Shown: piece after piece, positions 33,674-44,460 of the stretch
Position numbering within the stretch: the first letter of the stretch is position 1
Layout of the letters: the number at the start of each line of letters is the position of its first letter
Notes under the pieces: model-generated
Told to the model about the DNA's origin: nothing
What the model saw: only the letters and a program-made list of their open reading frames with translations
The model's database searches: none
Position numbers and translations under genes: made by a program
Assembly: GCA_015680905.1 (NCBI GenBank)
Contig: CM027378.1
Location: forward strand, 43,559,001 to 43,623,000
Direction of reading: 5' to 3'
Origin: Coptis chinensis
Lineage: Eukaryota > Streptophyta > Magnoliopsida > Ranunculales > Ranunculaceae
DNA length: 64,000 bases

Positions 33674-34459
33674 CTTCTCCCAGTTTGTGTATAAGGAGAT
33701 GTGATGCTGTTCGAAGGTTCCACCTTCAGCGTAGGCCATATCTCTCGGCAGATGGCAACCGTAAAAGAGGGAGGAGGCGACTGTAGGATTGTCAAAAGCA
33801 GAGTCCATGACTGTAACTTTGCGGCTACACACCTTGAAGGTCGGGGCGAACACGGCAGTGGCAGGGACTGTATCATGACTCGTGGAGAGGGCCGTATCTT
33901 TTCCCGAGTGACGGGTGGGCTCAGCAGGGGCTTTCGGGCCGGCGGATCTCACAATGGGAGCCGGTTCATCAGGCGCAATGGTTCGGGGCCTCTTGCTTGG
34001 CAGCACATCTGTGGGAGCAACCACCGTCACTTCGTCTTCATTATCACTTTCAAAAAGTTTCAACTTCGAAAGATCCATGTCAGCTGAGGGAGAGAGCGGA
34101 GCAATGTACTGATCTTCCCAGGAAGCAATGGATTTGTAGGAAGGAAGAGGTTCGTGGTCGGCTTGATGGAGAGTGCCTCCGTGTTCAAGGGCAGTGGAGG
34201 AGGCAGAGGAGTCTCTAGTAGGTCGGCTATGGGAAGTAAATGGATGAGAACGCTTCTTGGGGGGAGGCGAGGCCCTAGGTTTCCTCTCTTTGGGAGGAGG
34301 GGGATGATAAAAAAAGGCGCAACAAAACCCAAGAGACTGTGAAGCAGAGGAAACTCCAGCAGAGGGGTGCCCGTGGTAGGATGAATGTTCAAACGATCAG
34401 CTTGTGCAATACCAAGGTCACGGAGTCTATTGAAGACTATACCAAATCGGGTCGCCAAC

Positions 34460-34537
34460 CTGCAAGGGAATACAAGTGGGAGAATGTTAGTCTATGAAGT
34501 CAAGGCCGAAAGAGACAGAGGCAGCGACGAGACTCAC
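34460..34537 (-). other. Intron in Tat-2 antisense gene (78 nt)
   Basis: Minus strand: donor GTGAGTCTCG, acceptor CTTGTATTCCCTTGCAG before GTTGGCGACC. As it stands, the join runs into a stop a few codons later, so an indel nearby or a different junction is implied. Confidence 0.55.
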
Positions 34538-35267
34538 CACTAGACTGAAAAACGAGATGATTAAGGGTCACCCTGGCTGGGAGATCCGCGGGCAAGAAGT
34601 TCCCTGAAACATACAGTGGATAGTGGTGCCACTATTTATCAAACGCAGTGATGCGGAGTAAGAAAGATTTCTTTTGGGGATGGACGCAAAAAGATTGATA
34701 CCCCACACCGACATCCTTGGTACTTTTCTTTATGAAGTACTGGGAGACAATGTCGTGGCTTATTAGTTTGGGATCACCGGTTCTGTTGTAGTAGTTCGCG
34801 GCATACATGACTCTCCAGAAATTGCCGATGCCTTAGTAGGGAGGGATATTGAAATGGTTACACACCTCCATATCCAACAAGGTGAGGGGAAGCCGCAGCC
34901 CGGCAATAATCTGCCCTACTATCACTACTAGAGATCTGGGCCGCGATGGAACTAGGTGGGGGTAATGGGTGATCAAAGGCACGTGCTCTATCAGAATGTC
35001 CGTTGGAATTCCGTAGGCAGCCCTAATGGCACTTAAATTAGGTCTACGATATCTGGATGGCGACGGTAATGGGGCGAACCAAAGGGACGGCAGGGGAACC
35101 GACAGGAGATCGACACGTGGAGGTACAGAACCCGAGGGGGTGCAGAAATGGTGCGTGTAATGAGTGTCCTATAGTCCGCACAAATTCTGAGGAAAGGCCA
35201 AAAGATGGGGGATAACGGAAAAGGGAGGCTAGTTCTCGACCTTGGGCCTGTTAGTAAAGGTTGCGGC

Positions 35268-35283
35268 ATCGAGAAGGGGCATC
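35268..35283 (+). other. Tat-2 polypurine tract
   Basis: ATCGAGAAGGGGCATC lies directly upstream of the 3' LTR; the purine run GAGAAGGGG is the likely plus-strand primer. Confidence 0.65.
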
Positions 35284-35631
35284 TATAGTGGTGGGGTCCG
35301 TGACATAGAAGATCAAGGGTCCAAGGGGCCGATGCCAGCCGCAGTAGCAAGAGTCGGGGAGTAGCAGATCCCTGTGAAGGGGGACCGACTCAAGATAAGC
35401 AGATGATGCGGGAGTAGAGTAGCGTATCGCGGAATACTGGTACAGTAAAAACCCTACACGTAGGAAGCCAGGAAGCAATGGATGGAAGGACAGGTGGACG
35501 GCTGCGGTGAGAGAAAGGGAGTCTAAAAAGAATAGTGATAGAGAGAGAAGGGGGGGGGGGGTTTCCAAAAAGGAGGCAAGAAAAAGAGAGTGACAAGGGA
35601 GGTTGTATGTAACAGTGATTGAGATCCAACA
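35284..35631 (+). repeat. Tat-2 3' LTR (348 bp)
   Basis: Begins TATAGTGGTGGGGTCCG (TG changed to TA) and ends GATTGAGATCCAACA. It matches 17731-18087 with scattered transitions and shorter G runs. Confidence 0.92.
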
Positions 35632-35636
35632 GTTTG
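35632..35636. repeat. Target-site duplication of Tat-2, right copy
   Basis: GTTTG, identical to 17726-17730. Confidence 0.9.
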
Positions 35637-36043
35637 TTTATTTTCTTGACTTGTTTTTAATTCATGTTTTTAATTTCTTGTTTGTTTTAATTTATTTCAA
35701 TCAACTTGTTATTTTATTTTTTTTTTATTTCAATCAAACTTGTTATTTGTTCTTATTTTAAATCTTTAATCTTGTTTGTTTCTTTCATTTCAATGTTTTA
35801 ATCAACCTTCCTTTCATGTTTTCAAGTCATTTCAACGTTTTAATCAATCTTTCTTTCATGTTTTCAAGTCAGTTCATTCAAATAATCAAGCTTACAAGTT
35901 TATTAGCTTAGAACCATTCTAATATTCAAGAGTCTACCTTTCTTCTTCATATCTCCCTCACTCAACTCCAAACAATTTAGGATGAACCTCAACTCTTAAT
36001 CTAAACTCTTTTGAAGTATACTCACTACAATATTAAAACTTCA
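35637..36043 (+). repeat. SF-B 5' LTR, second part
   Basis: T-rich sequence that aligns with the reverse complement of about 53810-53470, including CTACCTTTCTTCTTCA and AAACAATTTAGGATG. It ends ATTAAAACTTCA directly before the primer site. Confidence 0.85.
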
Positions 36044-36045
36044 AA

Positions 36046-36063
36046 TGGCGCCGCCATCATAGA
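36046..36063 (+). other. SF-B primer-binding site
   Basis: TGGCGCCGCCATCATAGA, two bases after the LTR. The SF-C counterpart is TGGCACCGCCGTCATGGA at 53020-53003. Confidence 0.85.
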
Positions 36064-37432
36064 TTGAAGGAGTGAGAGTGATTGGTTGAGAATCTAAGAA
36101 GGGAGCATCATTCTCACCTCTCCATTTCCATTTTTATTTTTATTTTTTGTTATTTTATATTTATTGTTTCTCTGTACTGAGATACTTTTTTACAAATCAG
36201 GTTGCAAGACAACAAAGGTGGAGAGGAGCTGATCAAATAGGCAAAAGACGACCACCGTCCACCGGTGCTGGCGGGCGTGGCGAGGGCGACCGGCCAGCCA
36301 CCTCACCAGAAGTGCGTGCATTTGTTTTTGTAGTCCAGTTCATTTGCGACACACAGTTGTACTCTGAGCCCGGATTTTGTAATAGAGTAGGAGAAAATAG
36401 TGGAACTTATTTGTAATAGTTAGTGATAAAAAGAAAAAAGAAAAAGAAAAAACTTGGTTTTTGATTGATTTCTTATGATGAACAGGAGTTAAACTTGGTT
36501 TAAGTTTAAGACTTACCAAGGGATTAGAGTTTAAATTGCCTTAGGAAGTTCAAGTGTGTGAGGCAAGTTGTGGATCATAGCTCACACACTTTGAATCAAC
36601 TTGGTAATCAACACTCTAAGTCCATTTGACTCTAGTTAATCTAGGTAATTAATATAAAACTAGTTAATTAGATTAGTATACTTTTAGTTAGTTTTAAGTT
36701 TGAGCCCTTGAAGGCAAAGTTATATAAATTGTCAAAAACCCAACTTGTGGGCTTTTTAAGTCTGCTTTTATTTGTAATTTAAAACAGGGTAAAGCTCGAA
36801 AGGTTGGGCCTGATTATCAGATCAAGCGCCAACCGACATTGTCTTCTCCTCAAGTAGCGTGTAAGCACGGCTTGAGAGGTAAATTTTAAACCTCCTCAAA
36901 GCCCAAGTAAGAGGATACTTGTGTGTTCAAGCATGCTTAAGTGATTGTTTGAAATTTACTTTCTGCACTACAATTTACATTCGCGCATAAGGCTGAACCC
37001 GAGCCATAACAACCTTTGGGAAGTCATTGCCTAATGTAGGTAAATTGGACGTTGCTTGATTCTTGAAAGCCCTAGACCTAAAAAAATGAATTAAAATCAA
37101 TCAACTAGAGCCCAAAATAGTCACGCTCCTCTAGAATAGGACAAAAATATAGCCACGAAGATTTAAAGTAATCAGTTACTAGATTCAAGTGGACCAACTA
37201 CCTTCCTCACTCCCCTCCCCCAGAATCATCGTGAGTGAGATTCTTGGTAGTACACCACTTGGTGAAGTGGCTGCCTACTCTTTTGAGACGTGTAGTAGAG
37301 CCATCCTAGTCCCGCTCCCAATTGTTCCTCTGAACAGGGCATAATAAAATATTGACCAACAGCAAATATTTTCAAAAAAAATCCAAAAAAATGAATTTCT
37401 ACTGGTTGTGCATCATCATTGATTAAGCATTC
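36064..37432 (+). other. SF-B leader
   Basis: About 1.4 kb without convincing ORF. It includes a GC-rich stretch at 36230-36310 and a block at 37200-37350 shared with SF-0 (reverse of about 46110-45960) and SF-C (reverse of about 51850-51700). That block contains the hairpin CCACTT-GGTG-AAGTGG at 37255-37270. Long leaders of this kind usually hold packaging signals. Confidence 0.6.
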
Positions 37433-38897
37433 ATGTCTTATCAATATGCATTGCAATCGTCATGGAATTACAATGCAGACCCAAAACTTTGTTCTTTTTG
37501 CGGTAGTCCTTATCACCGGTTATCTCATTGTCCATCATATATCCAATTCGAGTCTACTACGGGAAATTATTTCGATTACGAACCTCAATTTTCAAATTTC
37601 CATAGTACCCCATACACTTAAGAGTTTTCTAGTCATGCCGACAATTCATGGAGCTCCATCATAAATAGTCAACCACCATCCATGTATCCATATGCTCAGT
37701 CAGAGTACAGTTTCAACCAAAACCCATTACAATTCACATCACCATCCATATCAAATTCATATCCCACTACACCTTCCATCACAGACCAACTCTACTAGGA
37801 AATGGCCAAGCAAATAATAATAACTCAGCAAATAGCAACTACCTTATGTTTTCTCCAATTCGAGTCACAAGAGGCTACATCTGAGACTAATATTCTTCCT
37901 ACCAGTCCAGAACCCATCTAACAAGAGAAACAAGGTGTTACTATAACAAAGCCCATTGCTAAAGCCCATCCTGATACTTCAGACCAATTAAAATCCAATC
38001 ACCATCCACCTAACTATCATGTGAATTCCAGATCTTATGATGATGACTATTTTGCCTGAAGTCACAGTTTCTCTCGCATGCCTTAACGCATCATCACCCA
38101 TAAATGAGAAAACTCCGGCAGAAGAAACTCAAGAGCATGTATTGGACTCGAGGCAATTGGAAAAGGACTCGAGCCAATTGGAAAATGGCATCGAGAAAAT
38201 TTATGAAGATTTAGGCAGAGAGGGCAAAGAAAATGAAGTGCTTGGAAAAGAGGGAGTAAAATTTATGGTGGAAAGTGGATTTCAATTTAGTTTGGGTGTT
38301 AAAGATTTATCGATGGAACAAATTTGTGACATCCTTACAATGGCAAATATTAACCACGATCTTGTGGAAACGCCAAAACTAGATGAAGAATTCTTTAAGT
38401 CCTCGAGATCATGTGAAGATCCACCATCCAACCATCACCATCCCAATTTAACACCTCTTGAAATCCAACTTCCATTCATAAAATATCCACCCATTTCTAA
38501 GGATAGCACCACGAAACCATTTCAAAGAAACCTCAAATTTGCACTTAAGCCAATTACCTTTGAGATCATTCATGATTTTCTAAACCTTCCCAGTAAAGAG
38601 ACTTCACCTAATATACAAACACAAGAGTCCATCAATTCAGTAGTTGAGAAACCTGGTATGTCCTATTCCCCACCATCTGAGCTTCATGAAGGACATATAC
38701 TACCAACTTATCAATCTTTTGGACAATTTAACTATGACAGGTTATTGCATAAGTTCCATGATGGGTTACATAAGCATTATCTTATCATTCTGCATCTTAC
38801 ACTCAAAATACATCATTTCATTCTGTTTGGGGGTGTAGACTTTTATATGTTTTTCTATAAAGATCCCCAACTGTTTAGGCTATTAGTATATAGTTAA
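37433..38897 (+). pseudogene. S-family ORF (copy B)
   Basis: Starts MSYQYALQSSWNYNADP with a zinc knuckle CSFCGSPYHRLSHC, as in intact copy C. In-frame stops TAA 37619, TAG 37796 and TAA 37919 stand where copy C has Gln codons. A 1-base shift near 38050 moves the rest to another frame, which is open to 38897 and carries the SQFSLGVKDLSMEQICDIL block and PFQRNLKFALKPI to LNLPSKE (38517-38600). It corresponds to copy C over its full length. Function unknown; see copy C. Confidence 0.78.
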
Positions 38898-40043
38898 CAT
38901 CATATCATCCATTATCATATGCATAGTCTTGGGGAATTTGACTTAAAACAACCCCACATATAGTCTTGACTATAAAAGACACATCGTGTTTTCTCGATTC
39001 ATTTCTTTCCATTATTATATCATGGGAGTGCATCCTTAAGGTAACCGAACAACTCCACTTAGAATGTGTGGTTGTAAGTGCCAGAACCTTAGTCCACGTA
39101 TATCTTGCATTTTCTTTGTAAAACACTTTTTACTCGTCGTTTGAGTAAGTGTGATCTTATGGAGTGAGTATACAATTTTTCATTTCTTTATTTTACATTT
39201 CTTTTTCAAAATAGTTGTTTTTCTCCGCTCTCACTATAAAAGATTTTCGATACATCAATAGTTATGTGATTTTCCAAAAACAAAACGGGCAATGGATTCC
39301 ACATAGACCAACCCTTAGAAGTACGCAATCTCCATTCTTCTAAGGGTGGTTTGAAGATAAGTTATGTGTTCCTAAGGGTCGCCCACATCACCATGGACTT
39401 TATGTTTCAGCTTAAACCATATAAAGACCAATTGTCCCTTGCTCACCAACATATCATTACTTCAACTAGGAGTTTATGATTTCAATGTACCAATGCACCA
39501 TGGAGGCAACACCCAAATTTCACAAACCCAACCACCTCCAGGTTTCAATAAACCACCAAATACATTCAGACAAGGACAAAGTACCTACAACAATCAAAAC
39601 AGAGCATTGGTTCCATCCCATTTTAACCAGAACAACTAAAATCAACAAAAGAGACCTAGTTCCACCACCCACTAGTGTCCAATCAGCTAAACCCTTCCAT
39701 TATGTCTTGGGCAGAAAACCCCCAACACACATAACTGAAGTCATAGTCTGACTGGATTGGGTTAAAAAAAAGCTGACACGAAAGTTGCCTGAGATTACCT
39801 GTTATGATTTGTTTTCAAAAGATTAGAGTTTAGAATCACAACTTTTTAAGTACAAGTTTCTTAAAATATCTCTCCATAGTTTTCAAAACTAGAGGATATA
39901 AAAATAAAAAATATACGCCCCGGAGTAACCAAAATGATACCGGATCAACGTATAGTTTTATCTTTCTTTCAAAACCTCTATATAGTTAGAGATACCTTTA
40001 GATTGAGAAAAACAATTATTTTTAAAAAAAAATTAAGAAAAAA

Positions 40044-40082
<39 letters not shown>

Positions 40083-40811
40083 TTCATGTGTCTGTATAGA
40101 TAGTTGTTTACATACTTTACATTTTGTAGTGTAATAATAATCATGCATGCATGTTAAATTTTCAACATTACATATGTTATCAAAAATATTAAAAAAAAAA
40201 CCCAAAAAGATTTTATAGTAGAGTAAATATCCCTAGTATAATAAACCATGTATTTCTCATTCTATATCAAACAACCCACGCCCCAAACTTATTTGGGGGT
40301 CAACATATTTTCATCATGAAGAACAAAATACAGGTGTATCGCCGTTTCTGCTCATGTTTATATGGTAATCTCTTTCCTTATCTCTTCATACTTTGAGGAC
40401 AAAGCATAGTTTTATTTGGGGGTGGTATAGTAACATTTTGCAAAAACTATGCATTTTCTATATATTATATAATAATATATTTATTCCTTTCTAAAAAAAA
40501 TTTCCAAAAAGACTAAAAATATTTTTCCATTTAGTATTAAAAAGTCTTGTTTCCTTTTTGTATAGTGAATAAAAAGTTTAGAAGTCTCATTTTAGCAATA
40601 GAGTAAGGACTTGTTCTTCGTACTTAGACTAATATACGTACAATAGTTTCTGCATCTTTTCATGAATGACATTCATAAGCATTTGGCATTCATAAGCATT
40701 TGTTTGTATATAGTAGTGAGTTACATAAGCCAAGGTTAGAACAATTAAGTTCCATATCCTGTGAGAATCTAGACAAAAGCCTCATCTGAATGATTATTGA
40801 GTGATGACACA
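38898..40811 (+). other. SF-B 3' region with gag-tail relic
   Basis: No intact gene. At 39439-39720 a short frame reads like the Asn/Gln-rich part of Athila gag (TQPPPGFNKPPNTFRQGQ), also present in SF-C at 49741-49493. Motifs ATTTGGGGGTCAAC (about 40290) and TTTGAGGACAAAGC with TTATTTGGGGGTGG (40391-40427) occur. Similarity to the S-family 3' region stops at about 40811, where ATH-F begins. Confidence 0.65.
40047..40081. repeat. (AC)n microsatellite
   Basis: About 17 uninterrupted AC units following an A-rich run, inside the SF-B 3' region. Confidence 0.95.
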
Positions 40812-40814
40812 AAT

Positions 40815-41873
40815 AATATCTGGAAAATCAACAACGTAATCACTAGCATCACACATAAGTTCAAAAGGTTTAGACTAGTCTGGTGATTGGATGATAGGTG
40901 CAGATGAGGTTACAGCGACTTTCAAAGTTTCAAAAGCTTGTTTAAAGTCATGATTAAAATAAAAAATGGCATCTTTTAAAAGCAATTGTGTTAATGGCTT
41001 AGCTATTTTTGAAAAATCTTTTATGAAACGTCTATAGAAACCTGCATGGCCTAGAAAGGCTCTAATGTCATGGACAGTCCATGGTATTGGCAGAGACGAT
41101 ATTTTATCTATTTTAGCTTTATCTACTTCTATTCCATTTTTAGAGATTATGTGGCCTAAAAGTATATGGCCGGCTGTGCGTTCAAGCATTTGGTCGACAA
41201 AGGGTAAAGGAAAGTGATCCTTACATGTCATAGCATTAAGCTTCCTATAATTGATACAAATCTACCACGTTATAGGAATACGGGTGGAAACTAACTCTCC
41301 ATTGGCATTACATTGACTGTAACACCGGATGTTTTAGGGACTAGATGAACTGGGCACTCATTCACTATCTGAAATGGGGTATATAATGCCAGCATCGAGT
41401 AATCTCAAAACTTCTGCTCTCACTACCTTTTTCATGGCAGGGTTCAAAAAACGTTGTGGCTCACGGGAGGTTTTCACATTATCCTCCAAATGTATGCGAT
41501 GTTTGTATACACTAGGGTCAATACCCTTAATATCGTCTAAAGACCAACTAATTGCAGAACGATGTTCACGAATAACCCTAATCAAATTTGCCTCTTCAGT
41601 AGCAGATAACTGAGATGAGATAATAATCAGATGGATGCCATCCAGATCAAAATGAATATACTTTAACTTAGTAGGAAGAAGTTTAAGCTCAAGGGTGGGA
41701 GGAGTGGGAATGAGGGAATCAGGAAGGTTTTCCTCCTTTAAAACATAGATTTGATCAGGAATGAGTTCTTTAAACTCAGAAGCTATATCATGGATAGGAG
41801 TAGATTCTAAGAGGTCATGTACTTCTTGGATGTAAGAATCCTCAATACTGCCAAAGGAAAGAAATTGGTGCAT
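40815..41873 (-). pseudogene. ATH-F reverse transcriptase, catalytic core deleted
   Basis: The first part (41873-41358) has TEEANLIRVIREHRSAISWS, IKGIDPSVYKHRI and LLDAGIIYPISDS, the N-terminal block of Athila RT. After stops, CKDHFPLPFVDQMLERTAGH is joined at about 41165 straight to ILLGHIISKNGIEVDKAKID. Roughly 100 residues between these blocks in intact RTs, including the palm with its D-D box, are missing. The thumb (DIRAFLGHAGFYRRFIKDFS) and the start of RNase H (FELMCDASDY, to about 40820) follow. It cannot be active. Confidence 0.85.
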
Positions 41874-42311
41874 CTAATTATCTGGAAAAGTTTTATTAAA
41901 ATAATCTTGAGTGAGTCTCTCTATCATACTAATTTCACCATCTATAGTCATGTCTGGTGTCTGTTGCATCATTTTAAAAATATTTACCTTAACAGCAAGA
42001 TTTCTAAAGGAAATGGACATCGAACCATCGTGGCAATTAATAAGGGCATTGGCAGTTGCCAAGAAAGGACACCCTAAGATGATAGGAACAAAGTCATGGG
42101 TGACTTATGTGTCTAGAATGACAAAATCGGCTGGATAATAGAAGTCTTGTACTTTAACAAGAATATTTTCAACTACGCCCTTAGGATACTTCATCGAAGG
42201 ATCGGCTAACTGCAAAGTCATTTTAGTCGGTTTTAGATCGTGTATACCTAGTTGTTTATAAAGGCAAAATGGGTAGTAATATCTGTTGTTGATCTTGCAT
42301 GTATGCATCAA
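41874..42311 (-). pseudogene. ATH-F protease remnant
   Basis: Only the C-terminal half remains: LYKQLGIHDLKPTKMTLQLA, GVVENILVKVQDFYYPADF, then ATANALINCHDGSMSISF. The active-site D-L-G-A segment is gone because gag sequence (FDAYMQDQQQIL) is joined directly to the LYKQLG block near 42275. Compared with ATH-G, about 0.7 kb is deleted. A region with MIERLTQDYFNKTF leads into RT. Confidence 0.8.
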
Positions 42312-43430
42312 ATTTATTAGTTTGGGAAGGTTGAGTTGCCACGGGTTGAGTAATAGGAACTATCTCACGTTGATTATTAACGGGTGGATTTTGATAGTTG
42401 TTATTTATTCGGACTAAATTCTATTATTATTATTATTATAGTTACCTTGCCTATATTGATTGTAGTTGTTGGTGGAGCTAACGTTTTGATTATTAAAACC
42501 TAGAGGTGCTCCTTGATTTACTACACTAACTAAAATTAGAATTTTGTCTCCAAGGTGCGTTAGGTATATAATTAAAAGCACATACATCTTCTGGCTGTGA
42601 TTGTGGTTGTTCATAATTAAGAAGATAATAATGATTGGGATGTTTAAGACTATAACAGAAATTACAGCTAAGAGAGTTTATATTCATGATGGGAGTTGGT
42701 TTCTCTTCTTGTTTATTAATAGAAAGGGCATCTACCTTATGAGTGAGGGATTCAATTAAAGTTTTTAGTTCAGGATCTTGTTTAATTTCAAACATACTGG
42801 CTGCCTTAGCTGTAGAAGAAGGAATGGAGCGGGAGTGATTGTTACCTCCCCAATTGTTACTTTTCTTGGATTGATTATCTAGAAAGTTATATGCATCTGT
42901 GTCTTTTTTACCTAGGAAATTACCTCAATTCATGATATCTAAAGTCTCTTTATGATGTTGGGATATGCCCTTGAAGAAAGCATGAACTAGTGTGTCTTTA
43001 CCAAGATTATGATATGGACATTCTACTAGAAGATTAGTGAAACGATTCTAAGCCTCAGAAAAGGATTTTTAAGGCTTTTGGTGAAAGAAATGAATGTTTT
43101 GTAGCATCTCATCAGTCTTCCGTGGTGGGTAAAATTGTTCCATAAATAATTCTACTAGTTTCTCCCATGTATCGACAGAGTTCGGCTTTTGTGATGTTAG
43201 CCAAGCAGCCGCTTTGTCAGCTAGGGTGAAAGGAAATACCCTGAGCTTTATTTATTCAGGTCTCACATTAGGATGATGAAATGTAGTAAGAACTTGTTGT
43301 ATCCTATGTAAGTGTTAATAAAGCTTTTCATGGTCTAAGCCATGGAAAACAGGTAATAGAATCAAAGAGAGGTATCTCTGCTATTTCTTCACCCATTGCT
43401 ACATATGTAGTGTTGGTGGGTGTATGTGGT
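42312..43430 (-). pseudogene. ATH-F gag
   Basis: Athila-type gag with many stops. The clearest part (42795-42526) has a knuckle CNFCYSLKHPNHYY; ATH-G has Cys at the last position and here it is Tyr. Then come CAFNYIPNAPWRQNSNFS and an Asn-rich stretch to 42414. Upstream fragments at 43300-42900 match the ATH-G gag core in order. Confidence 0.75.
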
Positions 43431-44441
43431 GGGTGTGTATGGTGATTGGTGAATTTCTAGATAGGCGATTATTTCTGCATCTACGATAAACAAATATAGT
43501 AGGTTTATGCGTACGAGATCTTAATCTCATGCAAGTTTTAAATCTAATAGGCAAGTCCAAATGAGCATGCAAAAATAACTTGATTATTGCTAGAAATAGA
43601 ATCCTTTGACAGTAATTTGAGGATGTAAAAAGGTGTTACCTGGAGCGTCCTTGCTACACGTATAAATAATGTCTTCAACAGCCTTGAAGCACGTCTACGT
43701 TACTTGAACAATTATTCGAGTACTGGTCCTGGTACACAGTGTGGATTGTGAAGTCCTGTAAAAAGATTAACCTTATTAGGTTTCAAATTTTAAGAATTAG
43801 GAAAAGACTTTTTAATATGGGCTTCGTGGTGGGCCTAGATGTCAGGCCTGTGAAAATGGGCTTTTGGTAGTGGGTGGGCTTTCTAATTAATATTTAATTA
43901 ATTAAATTTTTTGTATTTTTAATCAAACCAACAGCCAGGTCACTTAGGAATTTGAGGGAGGTTGCCCGTGCATGCACGTTCCTTAATTAAATAACCCCAA
44001 ATTTTTTTAGTTTGCTAGACGCCGTTTAGAACGAAGAAAAATAATTTTTTAAAATTTAGTAATTTTTAGCATACGAGTGCTATACTGTACTCTTGAGATG
44101 ATATTACAAATAATATTAAAAACTTAATTAACTGTAATAAACCTAGGGCGCGTGCGCGCTTAGAATCTAGTTATATTGGGCGCGTGTCGCGTTTGATATG
44201 AGGAAGGCGTGTCGCACTCAGAAAAGGCAAATTTAGAGCGCGCGTGCGCTCGTGACTTAAAACTTAGGTTTCAAATTTTTAGGGTTAGGTCACGGGAGGG
44301 CAGGGAGTTGTCTGAGCAACTCGTATGCTCTCTTACATTAGTAGAAAATTTCAAAGAAATTGCGAACAGTGTTTTAGTGTGTGATTTGTGAATAGTGAAA
44401 ATAGTGTTTTGTAATCTAAACACGCGTATTGTAAACGAACT
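43431..44441 (-). other. ATH-F leader with palindromic motifs
   Basis: Non-coding. It holds a perfect 12-bp palindrome CGTGCATGCACG at 43967-43978 in a block shared with the NA-1 leader. GC-rich near-palindromes GGCGCGTGCGCGC (44147-44159) and AGCGCGCGTGCGCT (44237-44250) follow. ATH-G has comparable GTGC-rich sequence at 60630-60725. Confidence 0.6.
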
Positions 44442-44459
44442 AGATGGCAAGCGGCGTCA
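44442..44459 (-). other. ATH-F primer-binding site
   Basis: Minus strand TGACGCCGCTTGCCATCT, one base from the LTR end; an eroded form of TGGCGCCGCTGCCATCTT in ATH-G. Confidence 0.78.
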
Positions 44460-44460
44460 T

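Larger units (their letters stand above)
33054..35040 (-). pseudogene. Tat-2 antisense gene with introns (putative gypsy-type transposon protein)
   Basis: Minus-strand coding region between pol and the 3' LTR. Exon 1 (about 35040-34538) reads RAAYGIPTDILIEHVPLI, GLRLPLTLLDMEVCNHF and FLPADLPARVTLNHLVFQ. This resembles the plant family annotated as putative gypsy-type transposon protein (PF04195), from memory. Intron 34537-34460 has donor GTGAGT and acceptor TTCCCTTGCAG. The middle exon (34459-33674) is Pro- and Ser-rich. Intron 33673-33603 (donor GTATTT, acceptor TTTTCTCTTCAG) joins NWEK to VGLDISYMIRG in phase 0. The last exon is coiled-coil (VEALEQE, RLRVELEAANIAKTQAQDEL), with one in-frame TGA at 33258. 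At least one frameshift and one nonsense change make this copy broken. Antisense extra ORFs are known in Tat elements such as maize Grande. The protein's job is unknown. Confidence 0.72.
17731..35631 (+). mobile_element. Tat-2: complete Tat-lineage Ty3/gypsy element, nested in SF-B
   Basis: Two short LTRs (357 and 348 bp), 5-bp target duplication GTTTG, primer site, gag, protease, RT, RNase H, archaeal-type RNase H, and integrase split by NA-2. These are followed by a tandem-repeat region, an antisense gene on the minus strand, a polypurine stretch and the 3' LTR. Without NA-2 (8,788 bp plus a 5-bp TSD copy) it is about 9.1 kb. The LTRs differ by roughly 15 substitutions plus small indels by eye, so it is not very recent. 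Every coding part except integrase residues has stops or frameshifts. Confidence 0.93.
17237..40811 (+). mobile_element. SF-B: S-family element split by Tat-2, 3'-truncated
   Basis: The plus-strand order is 5' LTR first part (17237-17730), Tat-2 insertion (17731-35631), TSD copy, LTR second part (35637-36043), primer site, 1.4-kb leader, S-family ORF with CCHC, a gag-tail relic, and 3' non-coding region to about 40811, where minus-strand ATH-F begins. The two LTR halves join cleanly when Tat-2 and one TSD copy are removed and align with the minus-strand S-family LTR at 54308-53470. The 3' LTR is lost. Without the nested elements about 5.7 kb remains. Confidence 0.85.

Noticed and set aside
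35632..36043. T-rich stretch considered as a poly(A)-type LINE tail
   Set aside because: It aligns with the S-family LTR and continues the LTR interrupted at 17730, so it is LTR sequence.
36147..36416. 89-codon frame in the SF-B leader, Arg/Gly-rich
   Set aside because: The corresponding SF-C leader region is not open and no motif is present; composition comes from a local GC-rich patch.
40047..40081. Regular AC repeat considered as a structured array
   Set aside because: A plain dinucleotide microsatellite; no spacers or alternate units.
44209..44391. Short plus-strand frame in the ATH-F leader
   Set aside because: Falls in a GC-palindromic leader with no conserved counterpart in ATH-G.
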